From a virus, in the IMG/VR virus record IMGVR_UViG_3300005253_002057, positions 24,158 to 88,157 of that record: a DNA stretch of 64,000 bases; one strand, 5' to 3'. The notes under the pieces were generated by a model. The model was not told the origin of the DNA. It searched no databases and saw nothing but the letters and a program-made list of their open reading frames with translations. Position 1 is the first letter of the stretch; every line of letters starts with the position of its first letter. Position numbers and translations under genes: made by a program. Shown piece after piece: positions 50,953 to 59,952 of the stretch.

Positions 50953-51294
50953 ATGAGTATTGAAGTCGACATATTAGACGTAGCAGATGCTAAAGCTTCT
51001 TCCCTTATATTCATAAGTAACCATCAAGATTTATTAACTATATATACAGAAGACGATGCAGAATTTCTAGAATCTGTACTAGGCTTTAGAAGTGAGTTCG
51101 GTTACATAGCACCTTTACTAGACATCTATCAGGCTAAAGTTTTACTAAGAAAGTTCAACTGGACTATTCTTCCAGAAGAGATACCAAACCATCTAGCTTA
51201 TTATCTCTTCAGAGTATTAAAAATCAAGTGCAGAAAGTACAGACAGCATAAATACAGAAAAGTTATGCAGATGATAAGGGAAGAAAGTAGATGA
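50953..51294 (+). CDS. helical protein related to the N-terminal domain at 22542 (113 aa)
   Basis: Residues 61-108 align with residues 64-109 of the 232-residue protein at 22542 (LLRKFNW-x-LPEEI, YYLFRVLK-x-CRKY). Very basic C terminus. First gene of the PolB cassette, so a replication or regulatory role is plausible. No named family. Confidence 0.6.
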   Translation: MSIEVDILDVADAKASSLIFISNHQDLLTIYTEDDAEFLESVLGFRSEFGYIAPLLDIYQAKVLLRKFNWTILPEEIPNHLAYYLFRVLKIKCRKYRQHKYRKVMQMIREESR

Positions 51295-51626
51295 CTAGCC
51301 CTAAAAGAAGAAAGTCTATAAAAAGACAACGTTTCGAGCGAAGAGTAAGAATGGCTGGACTTATAAAAGATGGCTTTGACCCTGGAGAGGCTGAATTTCT
51401 AGCCCAGCTTAACTGGAAGCTAGGAGATAGTCCATTAAAAGAAAGACGAGTAGTACGTAGAAGAGAGGTAAGGGAGCTAAAGAAAAGGGGCTGGAGTAAT
51501 ACAAGAATAGAAGAATTCTTCTTTCAGCAGTGGGTAGCTATAAATGAGTCAGAACTTGTTAGCCAATTAATAGATGAAAAGTATCAACAATCAAGAAGAA
51601 CAGGAAGAAGAGCCAGAGCGGCTTAA
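51291..51626 (+). CDS. basic protein directly upstream of PolB; terminal-protein candidate
   Basis: 111 residues, strongly basic and helical (RRKSIKRQRFERRVR, RRREVRELKKRGWSNTRIEE, RRTGRRARAA). In protein-primed viruses the terminal protein gene often sits just before the polymerase. This protein overlaps the polymerase start and is basic, but it is shorter than known terminal proteins and no homology is visible, so the idea is speculative. Confidence 0.5.
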   Translation: MTSPKRRKSIKRQRFERRVRMAGLIKDGFDPGEAEFLAQLNWKLGDSPLKERRVVRRREVRELKKRGWSNTRIEEFFFQQWVAINESELVSQLIDEKYQQSRRTGRRARAA

Positions 51627-53584
51627 TGAGAAGCAAGAAACAAGTAAGAAGGCCAAAGCCAGAACCTACACAGAAGTACTCTGAGATAGTAACTGGTACT
51701 GAGTTCGAGAGAACACCTTGGGAAGACCTTGATTTTTCTTTAGACATAAAAGGCTATAGTCCTGAAGTAGAAAGACCTATATTTTTAGCAGTAGGATTAG
51801 CTATTGCAACTAACATAGCCGGTGATGTACTAGCAGTAGGAGACACCAGAAACAATATCACATATACGATAGCATCATTACTAGATCTTCACGAGCACAT
51901 AACTACCAACAGACTTGATATAGACATAGAAGAGACAACTGGCTACTTCTTATATAGTGAATCAGACTTTGATTGTCTACTAAGACTACTTCCATTCGAC
52001 CAGGCTGAAGATTTAGCCATAAACAGAAAAATAGCAATTCCAGAACTTCAGATATGGTACACACCAAATTCCAAGCTTACACTAAAAAGCAAAGGGGCTA
52101 CAATAAGAATATATGCTCTACAAAATATACTACCAGCATATAATCTAGAAGAGGCAGTAACAAAGTATGGATTTTCTGATAAGCATGGGAACAGCTTTCG
52201 TGTCAGCACTAATAATCTTCATAACGATAGCAGCAGCTATAATCTACTGGAAGAAGCAAAAACCCACCAAGAATTAGCCATCTTTGCAAAGGATAGGCTA
52301 AAACAAGTAATAGACTTACAGAAAGATGAACTAAAGAATCCTAGCACCTGGGTAGATAGGGACATAAGAATGTCCCAACTAGCCATAGATAGATCATCAA
52401 TACCAGAAGAAGTATACTCTGAGTACTATAGAGGAATACATGCCCCTTGGGTAGAGACATTTCAGAAAGGATACTTTCCCACAGCCTACGACTATGATAT
52501 CAATAAAGCATACGCCTGGGCAGTAGGTAATCTAATAAATGTAGATTCACACTCAGGATCTTGGATTTATTCAGAAGAGTATGAGCCAGATGCAGCATAT
52601 GGAATAGTAATGTGCTACATAAGATTAAATCCAAGTTCAGTATCTCCAATCTTTTTACGTCTAGATAGCTGGGTGGCATCAGTATCAGGAACCTTTATAG
52701 AGAGATTAACCAAATCAGAAATAGACTTCATCTACAAACATCGACTTGGAATAGTAAGAATACTATATGGGTACTGGTTCAAACCAGAAACTATAGAATA
52801 TCCATTTTACCACAAGATGAGAAAAAGGCTTGCCCAGTATGAACTAGCGGCAAAAGACAATCAAGTACTAAGAGTGGTCTTGAGATTGATGTACACTCGC
52901 ATAGTAGGAAAGTTTCTTGCAAGATATGAAGATTTAGAGACAGGAAGATGGAAGCCAGGCCCCTTCTTCAATCCTATATACTATGTAGAAGCTGCAACCA
53001 CAGTAAAGCTAAAGGTAGCAGAAGCAGCACTACTAAATCCTAAGAGTGTAATATCAATAGCCACCGACGGAGTGCTAACATCCAGTCCCTTACACTTCAA
53101 GCAGAGTAGAAACCAAAAGAAGGCTAACCCAAGATTAATAACAAGCACAGCCCCAGGAGAATTCAAGTTATCCACTACAGGCCCTGCAGTAGTAATATCA
53201 GCAAACATAGCTGAGGTACATGGAAAGGATAGCTTCTTCCCTCTAATAGAAACTATATTAGACAAGCCAGAAGACACCATATATAAGTTTGAAGTAGGGG
53301 AAAGAATAAAACTTTGCACAGCTCTAAGAGGAAAGAATCTAGCCAGGACAGGAAACCTTAACTTGGAAGCAGTTCATGTAAATATAAGGGCAGACAATAA
53401 GAGATTCTGGCCAAAGCTTCCATTTGTAGGAAAAGATTTACTAGTAGATAGATTCGGTTCAGCTATACTAAGTGTAGAAGAAGCTCTACTACAATCAAAC
53501 TATAGATACAATCAGCAAGAAGATTGGCTGGGCAAAGCTAATAGAGAATTAAGAAAGAAGCTGAGTGTTGAAAGAGCTGTTTAA
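51626..53584 (+). CDS. divergent family B DNA polymerase (possibly protein-primed type)
   Basis: 652 residues. Motif A is YDYDINKAYA (D291), motif B RLMYTRIVGKF (420-430) and motif C SIATDGV (D481). The order and spacing fit family B polymerases of the small, protein-primed kind. In motif C the first Asp of the usual DTD is Ala, but the second catalytic Asp remains. The N-terminal 250 residues do not show a convincing exonuclease; a separate PolB-type exonuclease is encoded at 60789. This is the second replicative-type polymerase in the window. Family is likely, activity is inferred. Confidence 0.7.
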   Translation: MRSKKQVRRPKPEPTQKYSEIVTGTEFERTPWEDLDFSLDIKGYSPEVERPIFLAVGLAIATNIAGDVLAVGDTRNNITYTIASLLDLHEHITTNRLDIDIEETTGYFLYSESDFDCLLRLLPFDQAEDLAINRKIAIPELQIWYTPNSKLTLKSKGATIRIYALQNILPAYNLEEAVTKYGFSDKHGNSFRVSTNNLHNDSSSYNLLEEAKTHQELAIFAKDRLKQVIDLQKDELKNPSTWVDRDIRMSQLAIDRSSIPEEVYSEYYRGIHAPWVETFQKGYFPTAYDYDINKAYAWAVGNLINVDSHSGSWIYSEEYEPDAAYGIVMCYIRLNPSSVSPIFLRLDSWVASVSGTFIERLTKSEIDFIYKHRLGIVRILYGYWFKPETIEYPFYHKMRKRLAQYELAAKDNQVLRVVLRLMYTRIVGKFLARYEDLETGRWKPGPFFNPIYYVEAATTVKLKVAEAALLNPKSVISIATDGVLTSSPLHFKQSRNQKKANPRLITSTAPGEFKLSTTGPAVVISANIAEVHGKDSFFPLIETILDKPEDTIYKFEVGERIKLCTALRGKNLARTGNLNLEAVHVNIRADNKRFWPKLPFVGKDLLVDRFGSAILSVEEALLQSNYRYNQQEDWLGKANRELRKKLSVERAV

Positions 53585-54008
53585 TAAAGATCTCTGGGAG
53601 TTCTATGACAAAGGAAATTGGATAGCTATAACTACTAACAACGTAGTAAAGACTAATGGAGAGGCTGTAATGGGAAAAGGAGTAGCCTTAGAAGCGGCTA
53701 ATAAATTCCCTACTCTTGCACAAGAACTAGGTCGCTATCTTCGTCTACTAGGAGATAATATACCTTATATTTTTCCCCACTTCAACCTAATAACCTTTCC
53801 TACTAAACATCACTATCGAGAAGATTCTAGCCTAGAATTAATAAAGTCAAGCACAGAATTTCTAATAAAGTGGTTAAAAGGGCACCCAGAAATAAAGACT
53901 ATCTATATGCCAAGACCAGGCTGTGGTAATGGAAATCTACACTGGGCTGATGTAAAAGCTTTGCTAGAACCTAGTTTAGATGATAGATTCATAGTAGTGA
54001 GTCTCTAA
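53565..54008 (+). CDS. macro-domain protein (ADP-ribose binding/hydrolysing)
   Basis: 147 residues. AITTNNVVKTNGEAVMGKGV (about 21-40) and GCGNGNLHWADVKALLE (about 119-135) are the macro-domain nucleotide loops. Phage macro domains of this sort may remove ADP-ribose from ADP-ribose-1''-phosphate, proteins or nucleic acid. GTG start overlaps the polymerase end by 20 bases. A truncated ADP-ribosyltransferase-like gene lies at the right end. Confidence 0.75.
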   Translation: MLKELFNKDLWEFYDKGNWIAITTNNVVKTNGEAVMGKGVALEAANKFPTLAQELGRYLRLLGDNIPYIFPHFNLITFPTKHHYREDSSLELIKSSTEFLIKWLKGHPEIKTIYMPRPGCGNGNLHWADVKALLEPSLDDRFIVVSL

Positions 54009-54009
54009 G

Positions 54010-54549
54010 ATGAGAGGAACTCAACAAGAATTTTTAATACTAGAAGGCCCTCTACTAGATTATAATATTAATACAATAGTAGAAATACTTAATATACAAT
54101 TAAAGAGGGCAGTAGCTTCAGATATAAAACTAAAGAGGCCTAGTACTTATTTACTGGAAGAGGCAGTAAATACAACTATAGAAATACACCCTCTCACACT
54201 AGTAAAAGGAATAGTCTACTGCAAAGAGCAAATTATTACACTTTATCCAAGCGTGCTAAAGTTACTATATATTTTAGCCCAAGCCCAAGGAACTATAGTA
54301 TTAAACAGAACCCTAGCAAGACTTTTATGGCCAGACGATCTACGAGATGATACTAAATACAGTATAAAGAAAAATATAAGTAATCTACGAAAGGCTCTTA
54401 GCCCTTTTATAGAACCAAAAGAATATATAAAGACTATACCTGGACTGGGCTATATACTAGTAACACAAGAGGAAGTAAGCTCAAATGGAGTTAGCAATAA
54501 TGACTCCCTGTCCCAGCTCTCCCCTGTGCAACTGGAGAATAAGACATAA
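54010..54549 (+). CDS. OmpR/PhoB-type winged-helix DNA-binding protein
   Basis: 179 residues. The C-terminal part (about 75-155) is an OmpR-type effector domain: LYPSVLKLLYILAQAQGTIV, ARLLWPDD, SIKKNISNLRKAL and IKTIPGLGYIL. There is no receiver domain before it; the N-terminal 70 residues are unassigned. Likely a transcription regulator of the element, possibly using the palindrome at 50895. Confidence 0.8.
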   Translation: MRGTQQEFLILEGPLLDYNINTIVEILNIQLKRAVASDIKLKRPSTYLLEEAVNTTIEIHPLTLVKGIVYCKEQIITLYPSVLKLLYILAQAQGTIVLNRTLARLLWPDDLRDDTKYSIKKNISNLRKALSPFIEPKEYIKTIPGLGYILVTQEEVSSNGVSNNDSLSQLSPVQLENKT

Positions 54550-54772
54550 CTGGAGTAAAGAAAAAGTATATAAAGTAACTGGAGGCTTTGCGATAGTGGA
54601 TTGCTTCACATGCAAAGCTCCTATGATAGTATGGCTATACTGTAAAGAACCAGGGCCAAGAAGCAAGCTTAGGGCACTAAAAGAAATGCACTCTCTATTC
54701 GGAGCAAATTCTGTAATAAGGGGAACAAGAACAAAGTATGACCACCCTCACGAACATATCCTACTTACATAG
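54485..54772 (+). CDS. small zinc-binding protein (95 aa)
   Basis: Cysteines at CPSSPLC and CFTCK plus a later Cys, with an HEH near the C terminus, suggest a zinc ribbon. It overlaps the regulator by 65 bases and the next dehydrogenase by 35, in different frames, so the start is uncertain. Confidence 0.45.
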   Translation: MELAIMTPCPSSPLCNWRIRHNWSKEKVYKVTGGFAIVDCFTCKAPMIVWLYCKEPGPRSKLRALKEMHSLFGANSVIRGTRTKYDHPHEHILLT

Positions 54773-56000
54773 TAGAATCAAGCAAAACCTTGAGACTGAG
54801 ATAATAGTAGCAGGCCTGGGTTACGTGGGAAATCCTCTAGCCAAGCTACTTATGAAACACTATCCTAGAGTATCAGGAGTAGACCCTAACCCAAAAAGAG
54901 TAGAAGGAGTTGGAGTAGAGGCACATATAGACTATGACTACTTAAGAACAACTTCAGTTAACGTAGTAATAGTCTGTGTACCTACTCCATTAAGTAAAAC
55001 ACACGAGCCAGACTTATCTTACATAGTAAGTGCTACAGAAGATGTGGCTCAGTACATAATCAAGAGAGCAGGATCTCCTGTATTAGTAGTAATTGAAAGC
55101 ACTACTTACCCAGGAACTACAGAGGAGCTTATTTTACCTATACTACAAAAGGTAGGGGTCCTGGGCAAAGACTTTTTCCTAGCCTATTCACCAGAGCGTC
55201 TTGACCCTGGAAACGAAGAGTGGAACATAGGAAACACTCCTAAGATAATAAGTGGAGTTACAGAAGACTGTCTCACACTAGTAGAAGCCCTTTATGAACC
55301 AGTAGTACCTGTAGTAAAAGTGAGTTCTCCAAAGGTAGCAGAAATGACAAAGCTGCTAGAAAATACCTTTAGAGCAACCAACGTAGCTCTAGTTAATGAG
55401 ATAGCAATAGTTTGTGACAAGCTAGAGATAGATGTATGGGAGGTAGTAAAAGCAGCAGCTACCAAGCCTTTCGGCTTCATGCCTTTCAGACCAGGCCCTG
55501 GGCTAGGAGGACATTGCCTTCCAGTAGATCCTCAGTACCTAGCTTGGAAGCTAAAAACATTAAATTACAATACTAGATTCATACAAACTGCAACAGAGAT
55601 AAACTCAGAGATGCCTGCATACTGGGTATCCAAAGTACAAGATGCCCTCAATGAAAAACAGAGATCAATAAAAAGTGAAAGCATCTTAGTTCTAGGAGTG
55701 GGATACAAGCCAGACACCGACGACATAAGAGAGTCTCCAGCACTAGACATAATAAAGTTGCTACAGGATAAAGGAGCAGTAGTATACTATCACGACCCAC
55801 TAGTTAAAGACCTTAGTCCCTTACTAGAGATGAAGTCAGTAGCCGACTCCGAGCTCAACTATGATGGAATATTCGGCTATGGCGCAGTAATTCTAGCCAC
55901 AGACCACTCAGTATACTTTGACCAAGTACCAGGTATACTAGATACACTAAAGTACCCACCAGAACATCTATGCGTAGTTGATACAAGGGGAGTCTTATGA
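54738..56000 (+). CDS. UDP-N-acetyl-mannosamine/glucosamine 6-dehydrogenase-like enzyme
   Basis: 420 residues, full length for the WecC/WbpA type. GLGYVG is at 26-31, CVPTPL at 80-85, and the catalytic C260 sits in GPGLGGHCLPVDP. A C-terminal domain with LGVGYKPDTDDIRESPA follows. Oxidises a UDP-HexNAc to the uronic acid. It is more canonical than the paralog at 40364, suggesting that the glycan contains two different uronic acids or that the copies arrived separately. Confidence 0.88.
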   Translation: MTTLTNISYLHSRIKQNLETEIIVAGLGYVGNPLAKLLMKHYPRVSGVDPNPKRVEGVGVEAHIDYDYLRTTSVNVVIVCVPTPLSKTHEPDLSYIVSATEDVAQYIIKRAGSPVLVVIESTTYPGTTEELILPILQKVGVLGKDFFLAYSPERLDPGNEEWNIGNTPKIISGVTEDCLTLVEALYEPVVPVVKVSSPKVAEMTKLLENTFRATNVALVNEIAIVCDKLEIDVWEVVKAAATKPFGFMPFRPGPGLGGHCLPVDPQYLAWKLKTLNYNTRFIQTATEINSEMPAYWVSKVQDALNEKQRSIKSESILVLGVGYKPDTDDIRESPALDIIKLLQDKGAVVYYHDPLVKDLSPLLEMKSVADSELNYDGIFGYGAVILATDHSVYFDQVPGILDTLKYPPEHLCVVDTRGVL

Positions 56001-56080
56001 GCAAGTTAAGGCTAATAGGTCTAGCAGTAATAGTAGGTGGAGCACTAGCCCTAGTAATAACATTTCTAGCACAGCAATGA
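55997..56080 (+). CDS. tiny membrane peptide (27 aa)
   Basis: The ATG overlaps the dehydrogenase TGA and its own TGA overlaps the next ATG, both as ATGA, which strongly suggests a real coupled gene. One hydrophobic helix fills nearly the whole peptide. Confidence 0.5.
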   Translation: MSKLRLIGLAVIVGGALALVITFLAQQ

Positions 56081-56301
56081 CCACTAGAGAAGAAAGAATA
56101 ACCAGAGCTGCTAAAGCTTTAGCCTATACCTATGCTGACACCGGAAAAGCTATAGAGTGTAAAGTCTGTAACAGCTGGATATATACTCATAAAAGAGGAG
56201 CCTCAGCGGAGTATGATGCTCTAGCAGTGCACTTAGAGAACGATCACCCAGAGCTGCACAAAGAACTAGAAAAAGACTTTTACAGATTGAATCTAGGATA
56301 A
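56077..56301 (+). CDS. C2H2-type zinc-finger-like protein (74 aa)
   Basis: The ATG at 56077, coupled to the preceding peptide, is preferred to an upstream start in the dehydrogenase gene. CKVCNSW and, 23 residues on, HLENDHPEL give a C2H2-like site. Possibly DNA-binding. Confidence 0.6.
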   Translation: MTTREERITRAAKALAYTYADTGKAIECKVCNSWIYTHKRGASAEYDALAVHLENDHPELHKELEKDFYRLNLG

Positions 56302-56311
56302 GGAGTAAAAC

Positions 56312-56698
56312 ATGGAATTCTTAGAAGGAAAATTCATAACCATAACACGAACCAATCCTTTCGAGGAGCTAAAGCTGACAGACTCCTATAGAGAGTGGTA
56401 TGACTCCTTGGACGAAGCCATAAAGAAGCTGGAAGAAGAAGAGGCTAGCTCCACGTTCCCAGTAAGATACGAGGAGACAGTAATACTAAAAGTAGAAAAG
56501 GTGATAATAAACATAGACAATACCAAAATAGACATCAAGGCCTATAGAATTGAAGACGCAAAGAAAAAGATCCAAGAGCTAGAAAATATAGACTGGAGAA
56601 CCCTAACTCTTAATGAAGTAAAGTATATAGCCGCATTAAGGGACTACATAGACGGCAGACGAGATGAGTACCCTAAGAGGACTAGAGGCATAGGTTAA
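56312..56698 (+). CDS. charged helical protein (128 aa)
   Basis: ATG behind AAGGAG. Rich in Glu, Lys and Ile, with a beta section in the middle (VILKVEKVIINIDNTKIDIK). No family recognised. Confidence 0.5.
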   Translation: MEFLEGKFITITRTNPFEELKLTDSYREWYDSLDEAIKKLEEEEASSTFPVRYEETVILKVEKVIINIDNTKIDIKAYRIEDAKKKIQELENIDWRTLTLNEVKYIAALRDYIDGRRDEYPKRTRGIG

Positions 56699-56700
56699 AA

Positions 56701-56898
56701 GTGGAGAACCAGAAAACTTCTATACAACTAGAAGTAGAAGATGCTAATGGAATAGCTATATACAAGTCTCTACTAGGAGGAGAGGCCCACCACTGGATAG
56801 CAGAAGCTTATCTAGAGAACCCAGATCGCCATGGAGTAGGCTATGGAAAGACTATGCCTGAAGCACTAGAAGAAGCCATAGCTAACGTGGAAGAATAA
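56701..56898 (+). CDS. small protein, HicB-like fold possible (65 aa)
   Basis: Pattern of short strands, GYGKTMPEALEEAIANVEE at the end: a Gly, then a helix beginning near T-x-EAL. This resembles HicB-type or DUF1902 half-domains but lacks a DNA-binding part or a HicA partner. GTG start. Confidence 0.4.
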   Translation: MENQKTSIQLEVEDANGIAIYKSLLGGEAHHWIAEAYLENPDRHGVGYGKTMPEALEEAIANVEE

Positions 56899-56900
56899 GA

Positions 56901-57734
56901 ATGAAAACGCTACTTAAAAATCTCTGGTTTAGGTTACCATACAATCTAAGCATACCTGCTCCCTTACCATACAAAATAGCAGGGACAAGACCTTGGATAC
57001 CAGCGCATCCAGATGAAACAGGGATAGCCATAGCCCAGCGCTGGCCCTTTCCTAACTATAACTACGAAAATAGACTCTGGGACTTTATACAAAAGTTAGA
57101 ATTCAAGCCTAGAAAGGTTGCCATAGACGCAGGAGCAGGACAGGGATTTTATACCCTCATGCTTGCAGACAAGTTTGAGACAGTACTAGCCGTAGAACCT
57201 AATCCCATAGAGGCAGAAATTCTACATAATAATCTAGATAAGTATGGAGTAAAAAACACTGTCATACTAAAGCAGCCCCTATCATCAAGAATAGAAACAG
57301 TAGACTTTCGTTGGATACAACACCATGAGTCAAGATCCTCTTTCGCCCCAGTCTTTCAAGAGGACGTGGTTAAGTTCAAGAGGGGAAATAATAAAAAGAG
57401 GAAAGTTCAACTAGAAACAACTACTCTAGACATAATACTAGACGGAATGAACTGGATAGAAGACGTAGCGTTTATAAAGCTAGACATAGAAGGGGCTGAG
57501 CTTGAAGCTCTATCAGGAATGAAGAGAACGATACTAATAAACAGACCAATAATAGTTTGTGAGCTAGCAGACATAGCAACAGATTCTTTCAATTACTGGG
57601 CATCAGAAATAATTAGTAGACTAACTAGCTATGGATACAAAGGATTCACCTTTGACTCAAATAGAAAATTACAAAGTCTAGATGAACATGTAGGTCCTTT
57701 AAGAACAGAAGGAATATTCTTACCTAATGATTAG
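56901..57734 (+). CDS. FkbM-family methyltransferase, second copy
   Basis: 277 residues. SAM motif VAIDAGAGQGFYTLML (about 73-88), EPNPIEAE, and FkbM signature AFIKLDIEGAELEALSG (about 190-206). It opens a second small glycan module that mirrors the one at 42.6-47 kb. Likely methylates a sugar of the surface glycan. Confidence 0.8.
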   Translation: MKTLLKNLWFRLPYNLSIPAPLPYKIAGTRPWIPAHPDETGIAIAQRWPFPNYNYENRLWDFIQKLEFKPRKVAIDAGAGQGFYTLMLADKFETVLAVEPNPIEAEILHNNLDKYGVKNTVILKQPLSSRIETVDFRWIQHHESRSSFAPVFQEDVVKFKRGNNKKRKVQLETTTLDIILDGMNWIEDVAFIKLDIEGAELEALSGMKRTILINRPIIVCELADIATDSFNYWASEIISRLTSYGYKGFTFDSNRKLQSLDEHVGPLRTEGIFLPND

Positions 57735-58839
57735 GCTGAGAAATATTATAATACTTGCCCTAATACTAAAGATATCTCTACTCTTAGTACTAAACATCTT
57801 TATCTTTAACTGGCAGCCTGAGCACGAAGATACAGTAGATTACATACATGATGCTAACACTTATGCTATATTTAGGGGAGACCCTAACGAAGTAATACTA
57901 CCTTATAATGGCCTGAATATGTTACTTCTTATGGCTCCCAACTTTATACACACAAAACTTACAGCTACTCAGCCCTTACCTTTCATAGTAGCTAGTCTAC
58001 TTATAACATCCTTCACTATAATGGTATCCCTGCTCACAATAAGACTTGCATATAAGATAACTCCTATAGCTGGAATATTACTAGCCCTAGACCCGTATCT
58101 AATGTATTTATCAATAACTCCACTCAAAGATACTTTGTTAGTATTTGCAGCAGTCCTACTAATACACGAGTTTCTCAAGTCCCATAGACGAGAATCAACA
58201 TCTGTATTCTCTGCAATACTAACTACAGGACTAAGAGTTAAGTTAGGTATAGCCCTAGGTATAATATTTCTAATACCTACAATACTCAGAAAGAGGTACA
58301 AAGAAGCATTCTTTATAGTACTAGGGTTAATAGTAATAGCAGTAGTCTTTCCCTTAATAGGTTATGAAACAGGACTCAACTTACTAAACCCCAGCAAAGT
58401 ACTGGTAGCACAAGAAAATCCACTTAAATCTAGCAGAACAGACTTTTTTGAAGAAAGACCAACTAGTACTTGGCTAGCTCCAGTAAGATTCATGCTTGAA
58501 CCCTATCCATTCTCCTGTCATTGGAGTAACACAGGATGTAATTTAAGAGAGCAACTATTCTCACTATATATGACATACTGGCTACTAATAGCCCCACTAG
58601 CTTTCTATATACTTAAACGTGAAACAGTATACATATTATTATCAGTAATACTACTAGGAACAGTACTAGCAGCTACAACTGAATCTATAACTGCACTAAT
58701 GAGATGGAGAATGCCTTTATTTGCAATGCTAGAAATACTAGCAGGAGTAAGTACACATGAATATCTTAGTAGCAACAATAGATATGCCAGGTTACGCACC
58801 AGCCTTAATAGTAGACTGGCTGCGAGAACAGGGGCATAA
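57727..58839 (+). CDS. GT39/ArnT-like membrane glycosyltransferase (putative)
   Basis: 370 residues, 8-9 helices. ALDPYLMYLSITPLKDTLLV (about residues 120-139) is shared with the N-terminal half of the protein at 45296, and an acidic HEDTVDYIHDANTYA segment follows the first helix. This is the pattern of polyprenol-phosphate-sugar-dependent transferases. It overlaps the next gene by 83 bases. Confidence 0.6.
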   Translation: MIRLRNIIILALILKISLLLVLNIFIFNWQPEHEDTVDYIHDANTYAIFRGDPNEVILPYNGLNMLLLMAPNFIHTKLTATQPLPFIVASLLITSFTIMVSLLTIRLAYKITPIAGILLALDPYLMYLSITPLKDTLLVFAAVLLIHEFLKSHRRESTSVFSAILTTGLRVKLGIALGIIFLIPTILRKRYKEAFFIVLGLIVIAVVFPLIGYETGLNLLNPSKVLVAQENPLKSSRTDFFEERPTSTWLAPVRFMLEPYPFSCHWSNTGCNLREQLFSLYMTYWLLIAPLAFYILKRETVYILLSVILLGTVLAATTESITALMRWRMPLFAMLEILAGVSTHEYLSSNNRYARLRTSLNSRLAARTGA

Positions 58840-59764
58840 CGTAGAAGTAGTCTACAACCCATCCAAGTCTACAAGAGGACAGAGGGAAAAATTCTTCCCT
58901 ATATACTCTCACTGGCTAAACACCAAGCACCTAATAAGAACAACTAAGCTATTAGCCCGAAAGTTACCTGAGTTGGAATTCGATCTAGCCATAGCCCCAG
59001 ATACTGCACTAGCACTAGGTATAGTAGCCTTAAAGAGAAAAAGGCTAGTGAAAAAGACAGTATACTGGCGTCTAGACTACTATCCAAAGAAGTATCCAGG
59101 CCCTGCAAATTGGATATACCAAGCTGCAGAAGCACTTGCCTTGGTATGGTCAGACGAGATATGGTCTATATCATCTCTATTAGACAAAAAAGTGCGTAAG
59201 TCACTTAAGAGGCATCTCAAGAAGACCATACATGTACCTTACCTACTACCAAAGATACCAAATCTTTGGCCTACAGACTTAAGAAAAGACACAGTAGTAT
59301 GGCTAGGTACAGATCTTGATGGAGGGGAAAGCAGATATCTAGCCCAGACAGCAGTAGCTAGAGCAGCTGTAATAGGTAAGGACTATAGAAGAGGAGTAGG
59401 ATTAACAGTAGCCGACTACTCAAATCCTAATTACGTACAGACTGAGGAACAGTTACAGAAGACTTTAGACACAGCTAAAATAGGCCTCGCGATCTATAAA
59501 CCTGAGAAGGGATCTTGCAAGTATTACTCAGACCCAGGAAGGATAAAGCATTATCTAGCCCACGGCCTTCCAGTAATAGTAACAAAAGTAGCCCCTATCT
59601 GGAGACAAATAGATTTAAAAGGAGCTGGTATAGTAGTAGAATGGGACCCTGACTCCATAGCGGAGGCAATAAACATAATACTAACTAACTGGGGTTGGTA
59701 CTCAAAGAATGCCAGAGAACTAGGAGAAACTTTTTTAGTATCAGATAAGTGGATAAAGCTATGA
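58757..59764 (+). CDS. GT4-like glycosyltransferase, paralog 3
   Basis: 335 residues, starting MNILVATIDMPGYAPALIVD. Shares YWRLDYYPKKY, DEIWSIS, HVPYLLPKIPN and KYYSDPGRIKHYLAHGLPVI with paralog 2. The donor site lies in the C-terminal half. Part of the second glycan module. Confidence 0.75.
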   Translation: MNILVATIDMPGYAPALIVDWLREQGHNVEVVYNPSKSTRGQREKFFPIYSHWLNTKHLIRTTKLLARKLPELEFDLAIAPDTALALGIVALKRKRLVKKTVYWRLDYYPKKYPGPANWIYQAAEALALVWSDEIWSISSLLDKKVRKSLKRHLKKTIHVPYLLPKIPNLWPTDLRKDTVVWLGTDLDGGESRYLAQTAVARAAVIGKDYRRGVGLTVADYSNPNYVQTEEQLQKTLDTAKIGLAIYKPEKGSCKYYSDPGRIKHYLAHGLPVIVTKVAPIWRQIDLKGAGIVVEWDPDSIAEAINIILTNWGWYSKNARELGETFLVSDKWIKL

Positions 59765-59952
59765 AGCAAAAGATAGGTACTATTCTTTATATAATCTTAT
59801 TTCTAACCTACTTTCCCTTATTTATAGTAGGTATCATAGTCCTAGCCCACTGGCTAACTCCTAATCAATTCTATTTTGCTATCCTAGGAACAGCATTAGC
59901 ACTAGTGTTATTGCTTAACAAGACATTATTTCCTAGCAAGAGTAAAGAATGA
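59761..59952 (+). CDS. small two-helix membrane protein (63 aa)
   Basis: The ATG at 59761 overlaps the preceding TGA and is preferred to a start within that gene. Two helices (about residues 6-30 and 37-56), basic tail. No family recognised. Confidence 0.55.
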   Translation: MKQKIGTILYIILFLTYFPLFIVGIIVLAHWLTPNQFYFAILGTALALVLLLNKTLFPSKSKE

